Origin: Carettochelys insculpta
Lineage: Eukaryota > Chordata > Testudines > Carettochelyidae
NCBI RefSeq assembly: GCF_033958435.1
Contig: NC_134137.1
Span: 173,613,501 to 173,677,500 of the forward strand
DNA: 64,000 nt
Direction: 5' to 3'
In this document: positions 36,136-48,381 of the stretch, in pieces
Layout: each line of letters begins with the position of its first letter
How positions within the stretch are numbered: the stretch's first letter is position 1
Notes under the pieces: generated by a model
What the model was told of the DNA's origin: nothing
Database searches by the model: none
Seen by the model: the letters and a program-made list of their open reading frames with translations, nothing else
Made by a program: the position numbers and the translations under genes

Positions 36136-37970
36136 CCTCAGAGGGAAACAAGCATAAAGGGAAACAAGAAGGCTTTTTACAAATATATTGGTAACAAGAG
36201 GAAGACCAAGGAGAGGGTAGGGCCATTGGTCAGTGACGAGAGAGAAACAGTAACAGGGAATTTGGAAATGGCAGAGATGTTTAATGATTTCTTTGTCTCA
36301 GTCTTCACTGAGAAATCTGAAGGAATGCCTGACATAGAGAATGCTAGTGAAAAAGGGGTAGGTTTAGAAGTTGAAACACGAAAAGAACAAATTAAAATTT
36401 ACTTAGAAAAATTAGATGTCTGCAAATCACCAGGGACTGATGAAATGCAGCCTAGAATCCTCAAGGAGCTGATAGAAGAGGTATCTGAGCCTTTAGCAAT
36501 CATTTTTGGTAAATCGTGGGAGACGGGAGAGATTCCAGAAGACTGGAAAAGGGCAAATATAGTACCCATTTATAAAAAGGGGAACAAGAATACCCCAGGA
36601 AACTACAGGCCAGTCAGCTTAACTTCTGTGCCAGGAAAGATAATGGAGCAGGTCATTAAAGAAATCATCTGCAAGCAATTGGAAGGTGGTAAGGTGCTAG
36701 GGAACAGCCAGCATGGTTTTGTTAAAAACAGATCATGTCAAACCAATCTAATAGCTTTCTTTGATAGAATAACGAGCCTTGTGGATAAGGGAGAAGTGGT
36801 GGATGTGATATATCTAGACTTCAGTAAAGCATTTGACACTGTCTCACATAATATACTTATCAATAAACTACTCAAATACAACTTAGATGGGGCTACTATA
36901 AGGTGGGTGAACAACTGGCTGGATAACCGTACCCAGAGAGTAGTTATTAATGGTTTTCAATCCTGCTGGAAAAAGTATAACTAGTGGGGTTCCGCAGGGG
37001 TCTGTTTTAGGACCGGTTCTGTTCAATATCTTCATTAACGATTTAGATATTGACATAGGACATACACTTATTAAGTTTGCAGATGATACCAAGCTGGGAG
37101 GGGCTGCAACTTCTTTGGAGGATAGGGTCATAATTCAAAAGGATCTGGATAAACTGGAGAAATGGGCTGAGGTAAACAGGATGAAGTTTAATAAGGACAA
37201 ATGCAAAGTGCTCCACTTAGGAAGGAACAATCAGTGTCACACATACAGATTGGGAAAGGACTGCCTAGGAATGAGTACAGCAGAAAGGGATCTAGGGGTT
37301 ATAGTGGCCCACAAGTTAAATATGAGTCAACAGTGTGATGCTGTTGCAAAAAAAGGCAAACATGATTCTAGGATGCATAAACAGGTGTGTTGTGAACAAG
37401 ACACGAGAAGTCATTCTCCCGCTTTACTCGGCGCTGGTTAGGCCTCAGCTGGAGTATTGTGTCCAGTTCTGGGCACCGCAGTTCAGGAAGGATGTGGAGA
37501 AATTGGAGAGGGTCCAGAGGAGAGCAACGAGAATGATCAAAGGTCTAGAGAATGTGACCTATGAAGAAAGGCTGAAAGAATTGGGCTTGTTCAGTTTGGA
37601 AAAGAGAAGATTGAGGGGGGACATGATAGCAGTTTTCAGGTATCTAAAAGGGTGTCATAAGGCAGAGGGAGGGAACTTGTTCTTCCTTGCCTCTGAGGAT
37701 AGAACAAGAGGCAATGGACTTAAATTGCAGCAGGGGAGGTTCAGGTTGGACATTAGGAAAAAGTTCCTAACTGTCAGGGTGATCAAACACTGGAACGAAT
37801 TGCCAAGGGAGGTGGTAGAATCTCCATCACTGGAGCTATTTAAGAAGGGGTTAGATAGATGGCTTTCAGGGATGCTCTAGAAAGTGCTTGGTCCTGCCAT
37901 TGGGGCAGGGGGCTGGACTCGATGGCCTCTCGAGGTCCCTTCCAGCCCTACTCTTCTATGATACTATGAT
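36136..37970 (+). mobile_element. CR1 LINE, 5'-truncated, reverse transcriptase with two frameshifts
   Basis: The reverse-transcriptase region of a CR1 non-LTR retrotransposon. It shows [25 protein letters not shown], the D-containing [11 protein letters not shown] block, [11 protein letters not shown] and catalytic FADD. The frame changes near 36970 (A run in ggaaaaag) and near 37350 (run of seven A), so the pieces 36226-36984, 36950-37441 and 37335-37880 are one broken ORF. The ORF1 and endonuclease region is missing. The 3' end carries the CR1 tail ending in a repeated TCTATGAT-type motif. It lies directly after a SINE fragment. Confidence 0.93.
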
Positions 37971-38305
37971 TTGGGGTGGAAACACAGAATCCAGGGTTTA
38001 TATAACAGGGAGTTGGGGGGAGGGAGAAAAGGACGTTACCTGTCACTAGCAGGACCAGTTAACGAAGCCCATTAAGCTGGATGTGGCTCGTTCTTGTGAA
38101 TAGCAGAGATGGGGAAATTGCCCTTATAATGCATAAGCCAGTTAACATCTCTGTTCAGGCCAAAGTTAAAGGTAAATGTAAATGAATTCCAATTCAGATG
38201 TCTCCCTCTGTAATCTTGTGGTAAAATGCTTTTGTAGAAGAACAGCTACTTTGAAACCCATCAATGACTGACCAGGGAGGTTAAAGTGATAGCTTATAGG
38301 TTTAT

Positions 38306-38505
38306 AGTAATAGAGAGCTAGCTGTGCTAGTCTATATACTATGAAAACAAAAAAGCAGTCCAGTAGCCCTTTAAAGACTGACAAAATAATTTATTAGGTG
38401 ATGAGCTTTCGTGGGGCAGGCTCCATGAAACCTGGTCTGAAGAAGCTCATCACCTAATAAATTATTTTGTTAGTCTTTCAAGTGCTACTGGACTGCTTTT
38501 TTGTT
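38306..38505 (+). mobile_element. Hairpin SINE with inverted arms, perfect 13-bp TSD
   Basis: Head and left arm (AAAAAGCAGTCCAGTAG through TTATTAGGTGATGAGCTTTC), a short centre, then the inverted arm (GCTCATCACCTAATAAATTA through ACTGGACTGCTTTTTTGTT). The direct repeat CTTATAGGTTTAT lies at 38293-38305 and 38506-38518. Confidence 0.85.
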
Positions 38506-38519
38506 CTTATAGGTTTATG

Positions 38520-40155
38520 TGTGTAACCATTCCTGATGTCAACTGATGTCCATTTACCCCTTGGCACAGAGACTGTCCAATTTATCCAATGTACATGGCA
38601 GAGGGGCATTGCTGGCACTTGATGGCATATATAACATTAGTGGATGTGCAGTTGTAGGTGACCCAATCACCTACTTCAAGATAGGCCCAGCAGGGAAAAT
38701 AACAGAACATCACTGGTCATTACTTACAGTCCCCGGCTTAAATCCCTAGCCTAGAGCATATCATTGACAGTCTACAATCTATCCTGGAAAACTATCCCTC
38801 ACTTCCCACAAGCCTTGGGGTACAGGCCATTCCTCCCCTACAGACAACTCCCAACCTCGAGAAAATACTCACCAGCAGCCCCACAGCAGTTAGAGCAGCA
38901 GTAGTGCAATGACGTGTTTATTTTCAAAGGGAAGTTAGCCCTTTGAAAGGCATACATTTAGTTCCTCCCTTACTTATTTTATTAATGCCACCATACCCAC
39001 TCCAATACCACAAACACTTATACAGATGTTTAACTGTGCTAGTACTCACAGTAGTAATGTTAAGCACGTGCATGTTTGCCAGATGGAGCCTTAGAAATCT
39101 CATAGCGAAATTTGTTTTAAAATCAGATTTGTAATTCTCTAGGTTTCGTATACTACTTCCTATGAAGATCAAGGCACTTTGTTGGCGCTGCTAGTGCCTG
39201 CTATCCATGTGTACCACTACTCGTGTAGCAGAGCCAGTTGATAGGAACGATGGTTTTTAGGTTTTTTTTTTTTTTTTTTAATTTTCAGCTTTGTTTCCAG
39301 AAGAATATATAAATATTTATCTGAATTTTTTAAAAAGCATTTTAATTTCCATTTCACTGTAGTATTGTGATTCCAAATGGCAAAATCTTTGTGCTAGTCA
39401 CTCTGAAAAGTAAACTCATCCGGAATGCTCTGGGGTTTGGAATTAGTTCCTCTTAAGCCTTTACTTTCAAATTGTTTTCTCCTCAGGTTGCGCAGCAGCA
39501 GCAGGTACAGTGTAATTGGAGGCTGCCATATGCTGGAAGTGCCTACAGAGGGAGCAGGTGTACTGAATTGTCATGATAATAGCCTCAAATCTTGCCATAG
39601 TTTGCTATTAGGTATGGTTCTGTGCAGTGAAACAAATAAGCTAATTTAATAAACCTTTTAATTTTATGAAGATGGATGATCATCCGTTAATGTAAACTAG
39701 CGCAGTGTGACTGAAGTTTATGCATCCATGGAAATTTTTACTGGGTGAGGATCTAACCTTTTAGCCTTTTTTGACTCAGTGCCGCAGGATTGCCCCCTTG
39801 GCTCTGGGGAGATGAAAGCAAAGAGTGCTCACCAGCACTGCAGCACTGACTGAGAATCAGTACAAACCAAACGTTTTAGATGCCCTCCTGCTCACCTTTC
39901 AGCAGGAGGAAATGTACCATAAGAATGGTTATACCTGCCAGAAAGCAGCAAGACTGAATCAGTGGAGAGGGTTGAAGAGCAGCAGTCTGTGCTCAGGGAC
40001 CAGAAGAACCCAGTGGGGAAGGCAGAGTCCCACAGTTTCTTACCACTATTGAAACAATTTTGATTTTCAGCTATTCATTTATTATTTATTTGGTTTGGTT
40101 TATTCATATTTTGCACTTCTCTTCTTTTGAGGGCCATGTTATTGTATGGCAGCTA
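38520..40155. other. Intergenic DNA without a recognised gene
   Basis: No supported ORF. One long T run lies near 39263-39279. Nothing else stands out. Confidence 0.5.
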
Positions 40156-40159
40156 CCTA

Positions 40160-40420
40160 CTTTGAGGCCATGTCTCCATTACCCGGATGCTCTTCCGGGG
40201 TTCGATTTCACACGTCTGGTGGAGATGCATGAAACTGACCTATCTGGGGTCAGCTGTTGACCCCCGTACTCCTTGCTATCATGAGGAGTAAGGGAGATTG
40301 GCAAGAGAAACTCTCCCATCACCTTTCCTTAGTGAGCACAGCCAGGTAAGTTGATTGCAGAGAAGTCAAATCGAGCTACACAATCCACTTTCCTGCCTAA
40401 CGTAGACTAAGCCTGACTTA
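40160..40420. mobile_element. Probable MITE
   Basis: Left GAGGCCATGTCTCCATTA; right end reversed AAGTCAGGCTTAGTCTACG. Internal GGGGTTCGATTT and TCAAATCGAG are typical of this MITE group. Confidence 0.45.
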
Positions 40421-40941
40421 AGGTTTCCTAACACTTTCCACTACAAGGTCTTTCTTTCAATTGTTTATACCTTTGCCAAATGTTAATAGTTTTTGTTCTG
40501 CTTTGTTTGAGGGGGGTGAGGGTATATCAGCAAAAATAGCCCAGCTCTTTCTAAGAAGGCAGTTTGAGAAAAATATGTTTTCTTATTGTTATACATATTA
40601 TTACTACGGTTTAATTGAAAATTGTGGATTTGAAAATTGGCAGAGGGGTCAGCCTGGTAACAGGGATGTTCCTTTTGTCATCCCCAGGAAAACTTGCTTA
40701 TTTGGCCAGATGATAAACCTCAAAACATCACAGTTCATACATGCCTGGTGGAGGCCTTGCTAGAACTTTGCAGCTAAAATTCTCAGAAGACTCTGTCTGT
40801 GCTGAGCACGCACTGTTTCCAGCCAGTGGTGGAATACTCTAGGCTCCTTTCCAAGGCTGCAGGGCTGAGTAGAACTTCCCCTGAAATAGTTGTTTCTTGC
40901 TGGAGATGCTGTTGCGGTTACTGGCACAAGAACTATACATA

Positions 40942-41134
40942 TCACACAACTGGAAGGGACCTCAAGAGGTCATGGAGCCCAGGCCTCTGCCCTCACAGCA
41001 AGATCTATCACCATCCTTGCAAATTTTTTTTTAAACTCTAACCTACTTCAGGCCATTGAAAGGCTCAAGGACTGAGCTCACAACACTGGCTTCCCAAGGC
41101 CAATGCTCTAACCACTGAACAATTCTCTCCCCAA
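40942..41134 (-). mobile_element. Turtle tRNA-derived SINE, minus strand
   Basis: Read on the minus strand, a decayed tRNA-like head (TGGTTAGAGCATTGGCC, GTTGTGAGCTCAGTCC) is followed by the CR1-like tail GACCTCTTGAGGTCCCTTCC. Confidence 0.78.
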
Positions 41135-41880
41135 CACAAAATTTTCTCTTCCATGGTCTTGATACCTGCTTTTTTGGTGCCCAAGTAGAATACAGAAGAA
41201 GGCAGTAGCTTAAGTGGAAAGCAGAAGGGTGAGGAGAGGGTTTTTGTGGGGTTGGGGGAGGAGAATGGAATGAGACAAGTGTCAGGAAAGTGAAAATGAA
41301 CAAAACAGGGACATTGCTTGATGACTGTGCAAATGGACAGAATGGAGCTGGTTTCAGGGTGCTGGGAGAGGGACAGGCTGGAGGGCAGAGAGAAAAAAGG
41401 GGTCACTTGATGTGGGGGGCAGAGAAATGGGCGTAAGAAGAATCTAGTCTGTGCCCATTGAAACATCCTTCTCTCCAAAACCAGGATTTGGACGTGGACT
41501 TCTCCAGTCTAACAATTCTCCTGTTGTCAGCAAATGTGTATGAACCTCACTCACACAATGTGCAGCTCCACCCCTCTTGTGGTTGGTCCCTGTAGAAAAT
41601 GACAACAGACTATTACTCGCTCCTTTAGTTCAATAAGTGAAATGTGTGCTGTGTTTCCAGTTCTGCACGTGGCTCATGCAGAGGAAAATACGTTTCTACA
41701 CGGTGAGGTTTTTTAATTGCTTTAAAAAAATGAAATAACGTTAGCAAAAACGAGTTAGAAGAATGTCAGATTGCAAAATTAAGCACCTAAAAAGCTAGAA
41801 AACACCCAGATTAGGGTTGATGGTGCAATTTTAATTTAGCCCCCTTGTATGCAAGCATTATGATAATCATTAATGATGTG

Positions 41881-42053
41881 AAAACAATGAGGAGTCCCGT
41901 GACACCTTAAAGATGCATGCCCGTGCGTCTGACAAAGTGGGTTTTTTTTACCCACAATAGCTTATGCCCAAATAAATCTGCTGGATTTTAATGTGCCACA
42001 GGATTCCTCATTGTTTTTGCAGATACAGACTGACACGGCGACCTCTCTGAGAG
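41881..42053 (-). mobile_element. Hairpin SINE with inverted arms, probable decayed TSD
   Basis: The left arm begins AACAATGAGGAGTCCCGTGA and the right arm ends CACAGGATTCCTCATTGTTT, followed by the inverted head (ACAGACTGACACGGCGACCT). Flanks TAATGATGTG (41871-41880) and TAATTATGGG (42054-42063) match 8/10. Confidence 0.72.
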
Positions 42054-42213
42054 TAATTATGGGATCAGCTATACATTTTGTGGAGCCTGTTACACTGGGG
42101 ACTTGCCCAGCACCCTACCCCGCCACCTCAGGACATCCCTGCACATATAAATTTGTAAATGTGCTTGGGCCTCAACTTCTCTACCCCCAAACCACCCAAA
42201 GTGCAGATGGGTC

Positions 42214-42220
<7 letters not shown>

Positions 42221-42244
<24 letters not shown>
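42221..42244. repeat. (GT)12 microsatellite
   Basis: Twelve pure GT units are followed by a short GTCC repeat. Confidence 0.95.
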
Positions 42245-43139
42245 CCATCTGTCCGTCCGTCTCCTGGGTGCTTGTTTTTAACTAAATTTCGCTACGTAAG
42301 TGAGCTGTAAACAAGTTGATACTGATAACTCCTTGGTAGCCCATGGTACTGCTTGGTAGCCTGACTTCTGCTGCTGTTTGCTATATCTGTTGTGTGGGTG
42401 ACAATTCTTTTCTCCGGTGGGGTCATTGAGTCGTGTCTCAGAAGCACTAAATTCACTCATTAATGACCTAGACACTGAAAAGGTGTGCGCCAAGTCACAC
42501 AGGTGTCATTTGTAAAGTCAAAATGGCTGGGGCTGTAATAGCTGGATGATAAGGGCTAACTCTGTCAACAGAACGGCCAACCAGAAGCACAGCAGACAGG
42601 GCTGCCTGGTGACAAAGGAAGCCCCCCCAGAGCATCCACACGGCTTTTTTGTTGACAGATCCTGTCGAGAAAGGCGTTCTGCCTCATAGGGGAGAGGCAG
42701 AAGGCTGTTGACAGAACATATTTTTCGTGTGGACACTCTGCAAGTTTTATCAACAAAACTGGGGTTTTATTGACAACACTCACTAGTGTAGATGTAGCTC
42801 ATGTGTATGGCTGCTTCCATTGCTTCATCCTGGCTCAACAGACAGAGGTGGCTCAGAGTGGTTTGGAGTTACCATGTGTGGAGGGAGAAGGGGTCTGCAT
42901 TGTGTGACAAATGAAGGGAGTGCTGTGGGGAGGGGCTACGCATGTTTTGAGTTGTCATGGGTGTGGTTGTGCTGCTGCGGGTGTGGTTCTCAAACATTGT
43001 GTGCACCCTCATGCAACCGATAAAACTGTAATAACCACAATGGGAGCTTCCTGGTCTACCCTTGTGGTGCAGGCAGAGCCCAGAGGCCCTCCAGCACAAG
43101 GAGCATACAGCACAAAGACACGCATGACCCCTGCAGCCA

Positions 43140-43573
43140 GAGGCTGTGAGTGGTGCATGGGGGCATGGCAGACCCCGGCACACCAACCCCGCCCACACCC
43201 CAACGCCCTGACCCAGGTCACAGCCCAAGCCTTCTGCACTCCTGTCCCAGGTCACAACTCCCTCCTTCGCTTGCATCCCCCGCTACACCCTCTTCCAGGT
43301 CAGAATCCTCTCTGGTACCCAGACCCCCTCCCAGACCCTGCACCCCTCCTACACCCCAGTCCCCTGTCTCAGCTCAAAACCCCCTCCTTTACCCAAACTC
43401 CTTCCAAGATCCCACACCCCCTCCTGCCACCCCAATCCCTTACCCCAAGCTCCCTTCTGCACCCAGCCTCTACCCCAGACCCCGTATCTCCTCCATTAAC
43501 ATGGAAGAGATGTGGCCTGTGACCACTTACCCAATTCTTGGATTGGCTCTCATCAAAAATTATTGCCCACCCC
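43140..43573. mobile_element. C-rich repeat with a hAT-type right end
   Basis: A pyrimidine-rich tract of repeated CCCC-TCC units ends in AATTATTGCCCACCCCTG, which reversed (CAGGGGTGGGCAATAATT) is a standard hAT terminus. The left end is not found. Long Pro-rich ORFs here are by-products. Confidence 0.45.
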
Positions 43574-43929
43574 TGGATTAGGCACTCACCTGGTCGTGGG
43601 AGAGCTCTGTTCCGTTCCCTGCTCCTTATCAGGCATCAGGAAGGACTGAACCAGGCTCTCCTACCTTACCAATCAGTACACCAACTACTGGGCTGAAGGT
43701 TATGCAGAAAAGGTTGCTGCCTTGTGCTCCCACTCAGTGTTACAACACCTGAGTCCCTTAAGGATCTAGGCCTTTGTCTCCAGTGACTAAGTAAGTAATG
43801 AAAACACGCCCTCCACTATACTCTTTCCAGGGGTGTAACATGTTCTCCCCAGTTTGATGGAGCATCGCCCTGCCTCCTACCCCAACCTTTGTGCTGTCTC
43901 TCCCCTCAGGAAAACCCAGAGACTGACTG

Positions 43930-44139
43930 AGGGCAAGTCTATATTTAAAAAGCTGCCATTGCGTCCCTGCAGTGCTTTAATGAAGATGCTAGTATGCTGA
44001 GGGGAGAGCTCCTCCTGTTGACCTAGTGCTGTCAACACGAGGGGCTGGTTGGTATACCTATGCCACGTAGGGGTGTGGATTTTTCATTCACTCAGCGACC
44101 TAATTACACTGCTGTAAGTCTGTGGTGTAGCTCTGGCCT
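43930..44139. mobile_element. Probable MITE
   Basis: Left GAGGGCAAGTCTATATTTA; right end reversed CAGGCCAGAGCTACACCAC. Weak terminal pairing. Confidence 0.4.
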
Positions 44140-46135
44140 GATTTAGGTTCACCATGGGGGCAGCTGGGGGCACCTAGCACCTCATCCCCCTGCGCATACT
44201 GTGAGGAGACAATTACTGTCTGGTTTCCACTCAAGCAAAACTTCCATTGACTTCGATCCTTACCAGAAAAAGGCTTAACTTTAAGCATGTTGAAGATGTC
44301 TTTGCAGGAGCAGGCCATGCGTAATGGTTTCAGGATTTGTCCCATTATGATTAAAGCTTTATATTTGTGTGTGTCTAAAACTATATTGTTCGGAGCTCAG
44401 ATGGACCAAATCCACAATTTTATTAAAATGATGGTTGGTCAGAGGGGCCTACCAAATTCACAGCCCTGCAATACATGTCGCTGACCATGAAATCTGCTGT
44501 CCTCCCATGAAACCTTGTCTTTTGTGGGTGTTCATCCTATACTATACAGATTTCTTAGGGGAAAACCACCATTTCTCAGATTGGGAGCCCTGATGCAAAA
44601 GGGAGCTGCAAGGAAGTTGCAAGGTTATTTTAGGAGAGTTATGGTACTGCCATTCTTCCCTTTGCGCTGCCTTCAGAGCTGCACAACTGGAAAGCAGAGG
44701 TTGTTATGTTGGCTGGGCGCCCAGCTCTGAAGGTAGCACCCCACCAGCGGCAGTACAGAAAGGTGGGGTAATACCATACATTTGCTGCCCTTACTTTTAT
44801 ACTACTGTTTTCAGTGCTGGATGGCCAGAGCGTGGCAGCTGCTGATGCAGGGCCTAACTCTTCAGGCAGCAGCACAGAAGTAAATGTGACAATATCCTAC
44901 CATACCATCCTTCCTTCTGTGCTGCTGCTGGCATCAGTTCTGCCTTCACAGCTGGCTTTCTGGCTAGCAGCCACTGCTATCCAGCTGCCCAGCTCTGAAG
45001 GCCACACTGCTGCCAGCAGCTGTGCAAAAGTAAGAATAACTATACCCGAAAATTACAACACCATCAAATTTCAAATTTAAATATCTGAAATCATGAAATT
45101 TACCATTCAAAACATCCTAGGACCATGACATTGACCAAAATGGACCGTTATTTTGGTAGAGTCCTAGCCATAGAAAATGTATACGCAGACATGCAACAAC
45201 AACTTTTCTGGATTGGTAAGTAATAGATGACATATCTTATGAATGCTAAATAGTACTTGACAATAAGAGCTTTAAAGCATGATGTATTCTCACCTGACAT
45301 TGGCAAGACAAATTTGGCCAAAATTGACATTTTGTAAAAATAAGCTTTAATGAAATCTAAGATAAATTAAGATTATACGCGCCCCCCTCAAAAAAAAATG
45401 GGTGGAAAAATAAAGGAAAAAAGCAGTGAGCCTAACATGATTAAAACACCCAGTCCAACAAATGGTTGTTCATAGATGGATCCCTCATGGACACCTTTGC
45501 AGAAACAGGGCTCAGCAAAATTTGATGAGTGACATTTTATGGCCAACCCAAATCATTCAAAAATCATGTATCAGACTTCCCAAAACATGATTGGCTTAAA
45601 AATAAGTAGATTTAAAACATTGGGTCCTTTTTATCTTCTTTCTGGTTTTTGAGCATAGCAGGGTCACATTTGCAAACCTTTCTTCAGGACCAAGAGGATT
45701 ATAAACAAACATTAAAAAAACAAAACAACAACAAAACAAACAAATAAAGACCAAAAAAACACCCTGGGATTCTCATGTAACCCCCTGACTACTCTGGCTT
45801 CAAGATAAGGTAAACAATAAATGTTGTGTAATTTGTAATACAATTTCACAAAAGTTGACAACAGTGATATGCAATAAGTCAGAATAGATGGCCACAACGG
45901 TCTTTTTCTTTGTAAAATCCGTGTGGGCAGGGAGGACCTATTCCTTGCAGAATCTGAAGTCAAACAGGTCAGCATTGTGCTAGTACTGAAAAACTGGGAC
46001 GTAACATTTTCGAGAAACTGCTTATTAAAAAACACAAAATTGACTGAAACATGCAGTACAAAAAGTGAACATTAAACTAGTTTTATTAAGCTTTAATAGC
46101 TTAAGATGTGTAATTTAGGCAAGGAAATCTGCTTT
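44140..46135. other. Intergenic DNA without a recognised gene
   Basis: 44570-45070 holds an imperfect inverted arrangement rich in GCAGC/GCTGC and TTCAGAGCTG motifs that may be a decayed DNA element. The rest is AT-rich. Confidence 0.4.
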
Positions 46136-46139
46136 AATA

Positions 46140-46370
46140 CAGCATTTTGCAAATTGTGATCTGCGGCCCAGTACCAGTCCTTGGAAAAAAAAAAACAGTC
46201 CTCAGAAACTATATAGATTATTGCTGTGTACTATTGTTATTGTGACTAAATAATAAACAATGACAATTTATTCATTTTTTTATTTTATTATATGCATTTA
46301 TCTTTTGGGGCTGCAAAAAAGGTGCTGAAAAAAAACAGGGTCCCAAGCATATAAAGTTTGGCAAACCCTG
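46140..46370. mobile_element. hAT-like MITE, 231 bp
   Basis: The ends CAGCATTTTGCAAATTGTG and (reversed) CAGGGTTTGCCAAAC pair. Flanks CTTTAATA and GTTTAATA match 7/8. Confidence 0.7.
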
Positions 46371-46979
46371 GTTTAATATATATGGTCCTGATGCTGCAAG
46401 GACTAAAAAAAGGGTTTACCACATGAGTAGTATTGTTTAAATCAGTGGGTTTATTCAAATCCACAAAGCTGAGTAAATATGTTGGACTCCGCGAGACCAG
46501 AACCCTCTTTTTAATGGATATTGCTATTGGGGATAAATTTTGAAAAGAAGTTCATTTTTCATATGTAATATACTAGATGGATTTTAGAGGATGGCACTCA
46601 TGAATACCGGATGTAGTTTTCTATCCGGCAGACTATAATAGTTGTAGCTTGTCCTGAGTCCTATGCAGATGAGTTAGGAAGGAGGTGACTATTCAGAATT
46701 TTTTTGGATTTAGGAATGCTGTAATGAAAACAAGCAAACCCCCAACGCTTAATGCTCCAGGAGGAACGTAGGGATGTTTCTGTCTGTAATCACAAGAGAT
46801 GAAGCAAATCCAAAAAGAGAGCTGCATGTTAAACCCCTCCACCCCCCCAATACCGTTTTACAAGCTATGTCTGGTAAGAACGCCTAACTACACCCACCTC
46901 GGGAATGGCTTGTCTGATTGGAACTGTTGTGTCTACTCAGATTACATAGATAACAAAGCAGCAAGAAGTGAACTCAGGA

Positions 46980-47137
46980 AGTGATGTAAGTGTTTGGTTA
47001 ATGAGTACACCTTAGTCACCTGGGTAGGGAAAGGCAGAGCAGCTAACAAGTGAGTGCTGGGAGAGAGGGACGCAGCAGGCTGTCATTGAATTCTCAAGAG
47101 CCTGGAGAAATCGCTCTGGGTGGAATAAGAGGAGACC
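46980..47137 (+). promoter_or_regulatory. RIPK4: Presumed RIPK4 promoter / 5'UTR
   Basis: This is the sequence just upstream of the RIPK4 start codon. No TATA or clear CCAAT box is seen. CpG dinucleotides cluster mainly downstream, in the first 250 bases of intron 1 (47325-47560, GACGCGTGCGCGCACGGGCG). The start site is unknown. Confidence 0.35.
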
Positions 47138-47319
47138 ATGGAAAAGGAAAGCAGTTCCCCTTGGGAAATGGGGCTGCTAAAAACATTCGACTCCAGTGAA
47201 TTTGTTAGCTGGGAGAAGATCGGTTCAGGTGGATTTGGGCAGGTTTACAAAGTGCGACACGTACACTGGAAGACGTGGCTGGCAATCAAGTGCTCCCCAA
47301 GCCTTCATGTGGATGAAAA
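47138..47319 (+). CDS. RIPK4: RIPK4, first coding exon (residues 1-60 plus two bases)
   Basis: This is the N-terminus of receptor-interacting Ser/Thr kinase 4, a cytoplasmic kinase with C-terminal ankyrin repeats that drives keratinocyte differentiation. The glycine loop GSGGFGQV spans residues 29-36, followed by [11 protein letters not shown] and catalytic AIK with Lys51, the same position as in human RIPK4 as I recall it. The segment up to SLHVDE is almost identical to human, while residues 2-24 vary. The ATG has a strong context (gaccATGg) and an in-frame TAA upstream (47126-47128). The donor is GAAAA|gtaagt with GT at 47320, so the TAA after Lys61 is intronic. Human RIPK4 also splits after this point. 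The rest of the kinase domain and the ankyrin repeats are not in the window, so this is a partial gene. Confidence 0.95.
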
Positions 47320-48381
47320 GTAAGTGTTCTCCGCGTGTCCCAGTTCCTATGTGCTGGTCGTCCTTGGCTCCGACGCGTGCGCGCACGGGCGCCTGTGGGA
47401 AATTGACTTGTGGAATTCTGGCTGACAGCTGACGGCCACAGAGCGTTCTTCTCCCTGAAATAAAAGGGTTCTTGGTAGCCAGTGAGCATGTGTGAGGGTT
47501 GGTGTTTTTAGCGGCCCAAAGGCAGAACGACTTATTTAGCTGTCGGGCTTTTCGATGCGCTTTTATTTAAAAAGTGTGCACCGGCTTTCATTTTTCCTGA
47601 TTGCAATGTAGTCTGTGCCGAAGCGAAGGGTTAGAGGCGTTGCAAGTCCTCGTGTGGCCGCTGGACTGCGCAGGATGCTAGAAGGGCTCTTTGATTACGA
47701 TTGGGGGGCTTGTGGAGTTACAGTGCAGAGCAGATTGTTCATTCCACCAGTGCTCTTGAGAACTGCAGTGATTTCTGGTTCAGACTGTTGCAGCTGGAGC
47801 TTTAAGCTGAAGCAAGTAAAGGAGTAGGTCATAACTCCCCTCCCCCGGTTGGATTTGGAAGAAAACGGCTTCACTTTAATCAGTGCAGCTCTTTTTGCAC
47901 TGACCGACACACAAGTGACTGGTCTGCTGCAATTTGTACTTGAGCTGCAAGTGTGCAAAAAGTCCTGCGCGCAGTTACTTCCATGGCAAGGGGGAAGGGC
48001 CAACTTCCAATTCACACTTCTGCCTAAATGGTTCTGCTCCTGTTAAAAGTAACACCCGGCTGCTAGGACTGGAAGAGAAAAATATTCCCCTCTTATCTCT
48101 TCGAGCTTGTTTGCTCGGCTCCGTAAGTTTGCAGAGCCCTTCTGGCACAGTTCAGTTCCATTCGTTTCTCGGTCTCTGGTCAATTTCTCCTGGTCGTGTG
48201 AGACTTCAGTGCAGCAGAAGTGTGGAGAGAAAAACCATGGCATAAAACAGAATACCAGCTGTACAATCACAAATAAATTCAAGGCCTGCACTTGTTTCTA
48301 CAGTCCTCGGCAAGCTAACTCCTTTCTATTTTACATTCTTGGATGAAATGGCTCTGGTCATGAGCAACTGACAGTGTTTTG

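Noticed and set aside
42911..43581. Pro-rich ORFs of 203 and 143 residues
   Set aside because: They come from a C-rich repetitive tract ending in a hAT terminus. The amino-acid bias follows the tract.
47138..47323. RIPK4 exon 1 read as a complete 61-residue peptide
   Set aside because: The TAA overlaps a strong splice donor (gtaagt). Residues 1-61 are only the first part of the kinase domain, so this is an exon, not a short gene.
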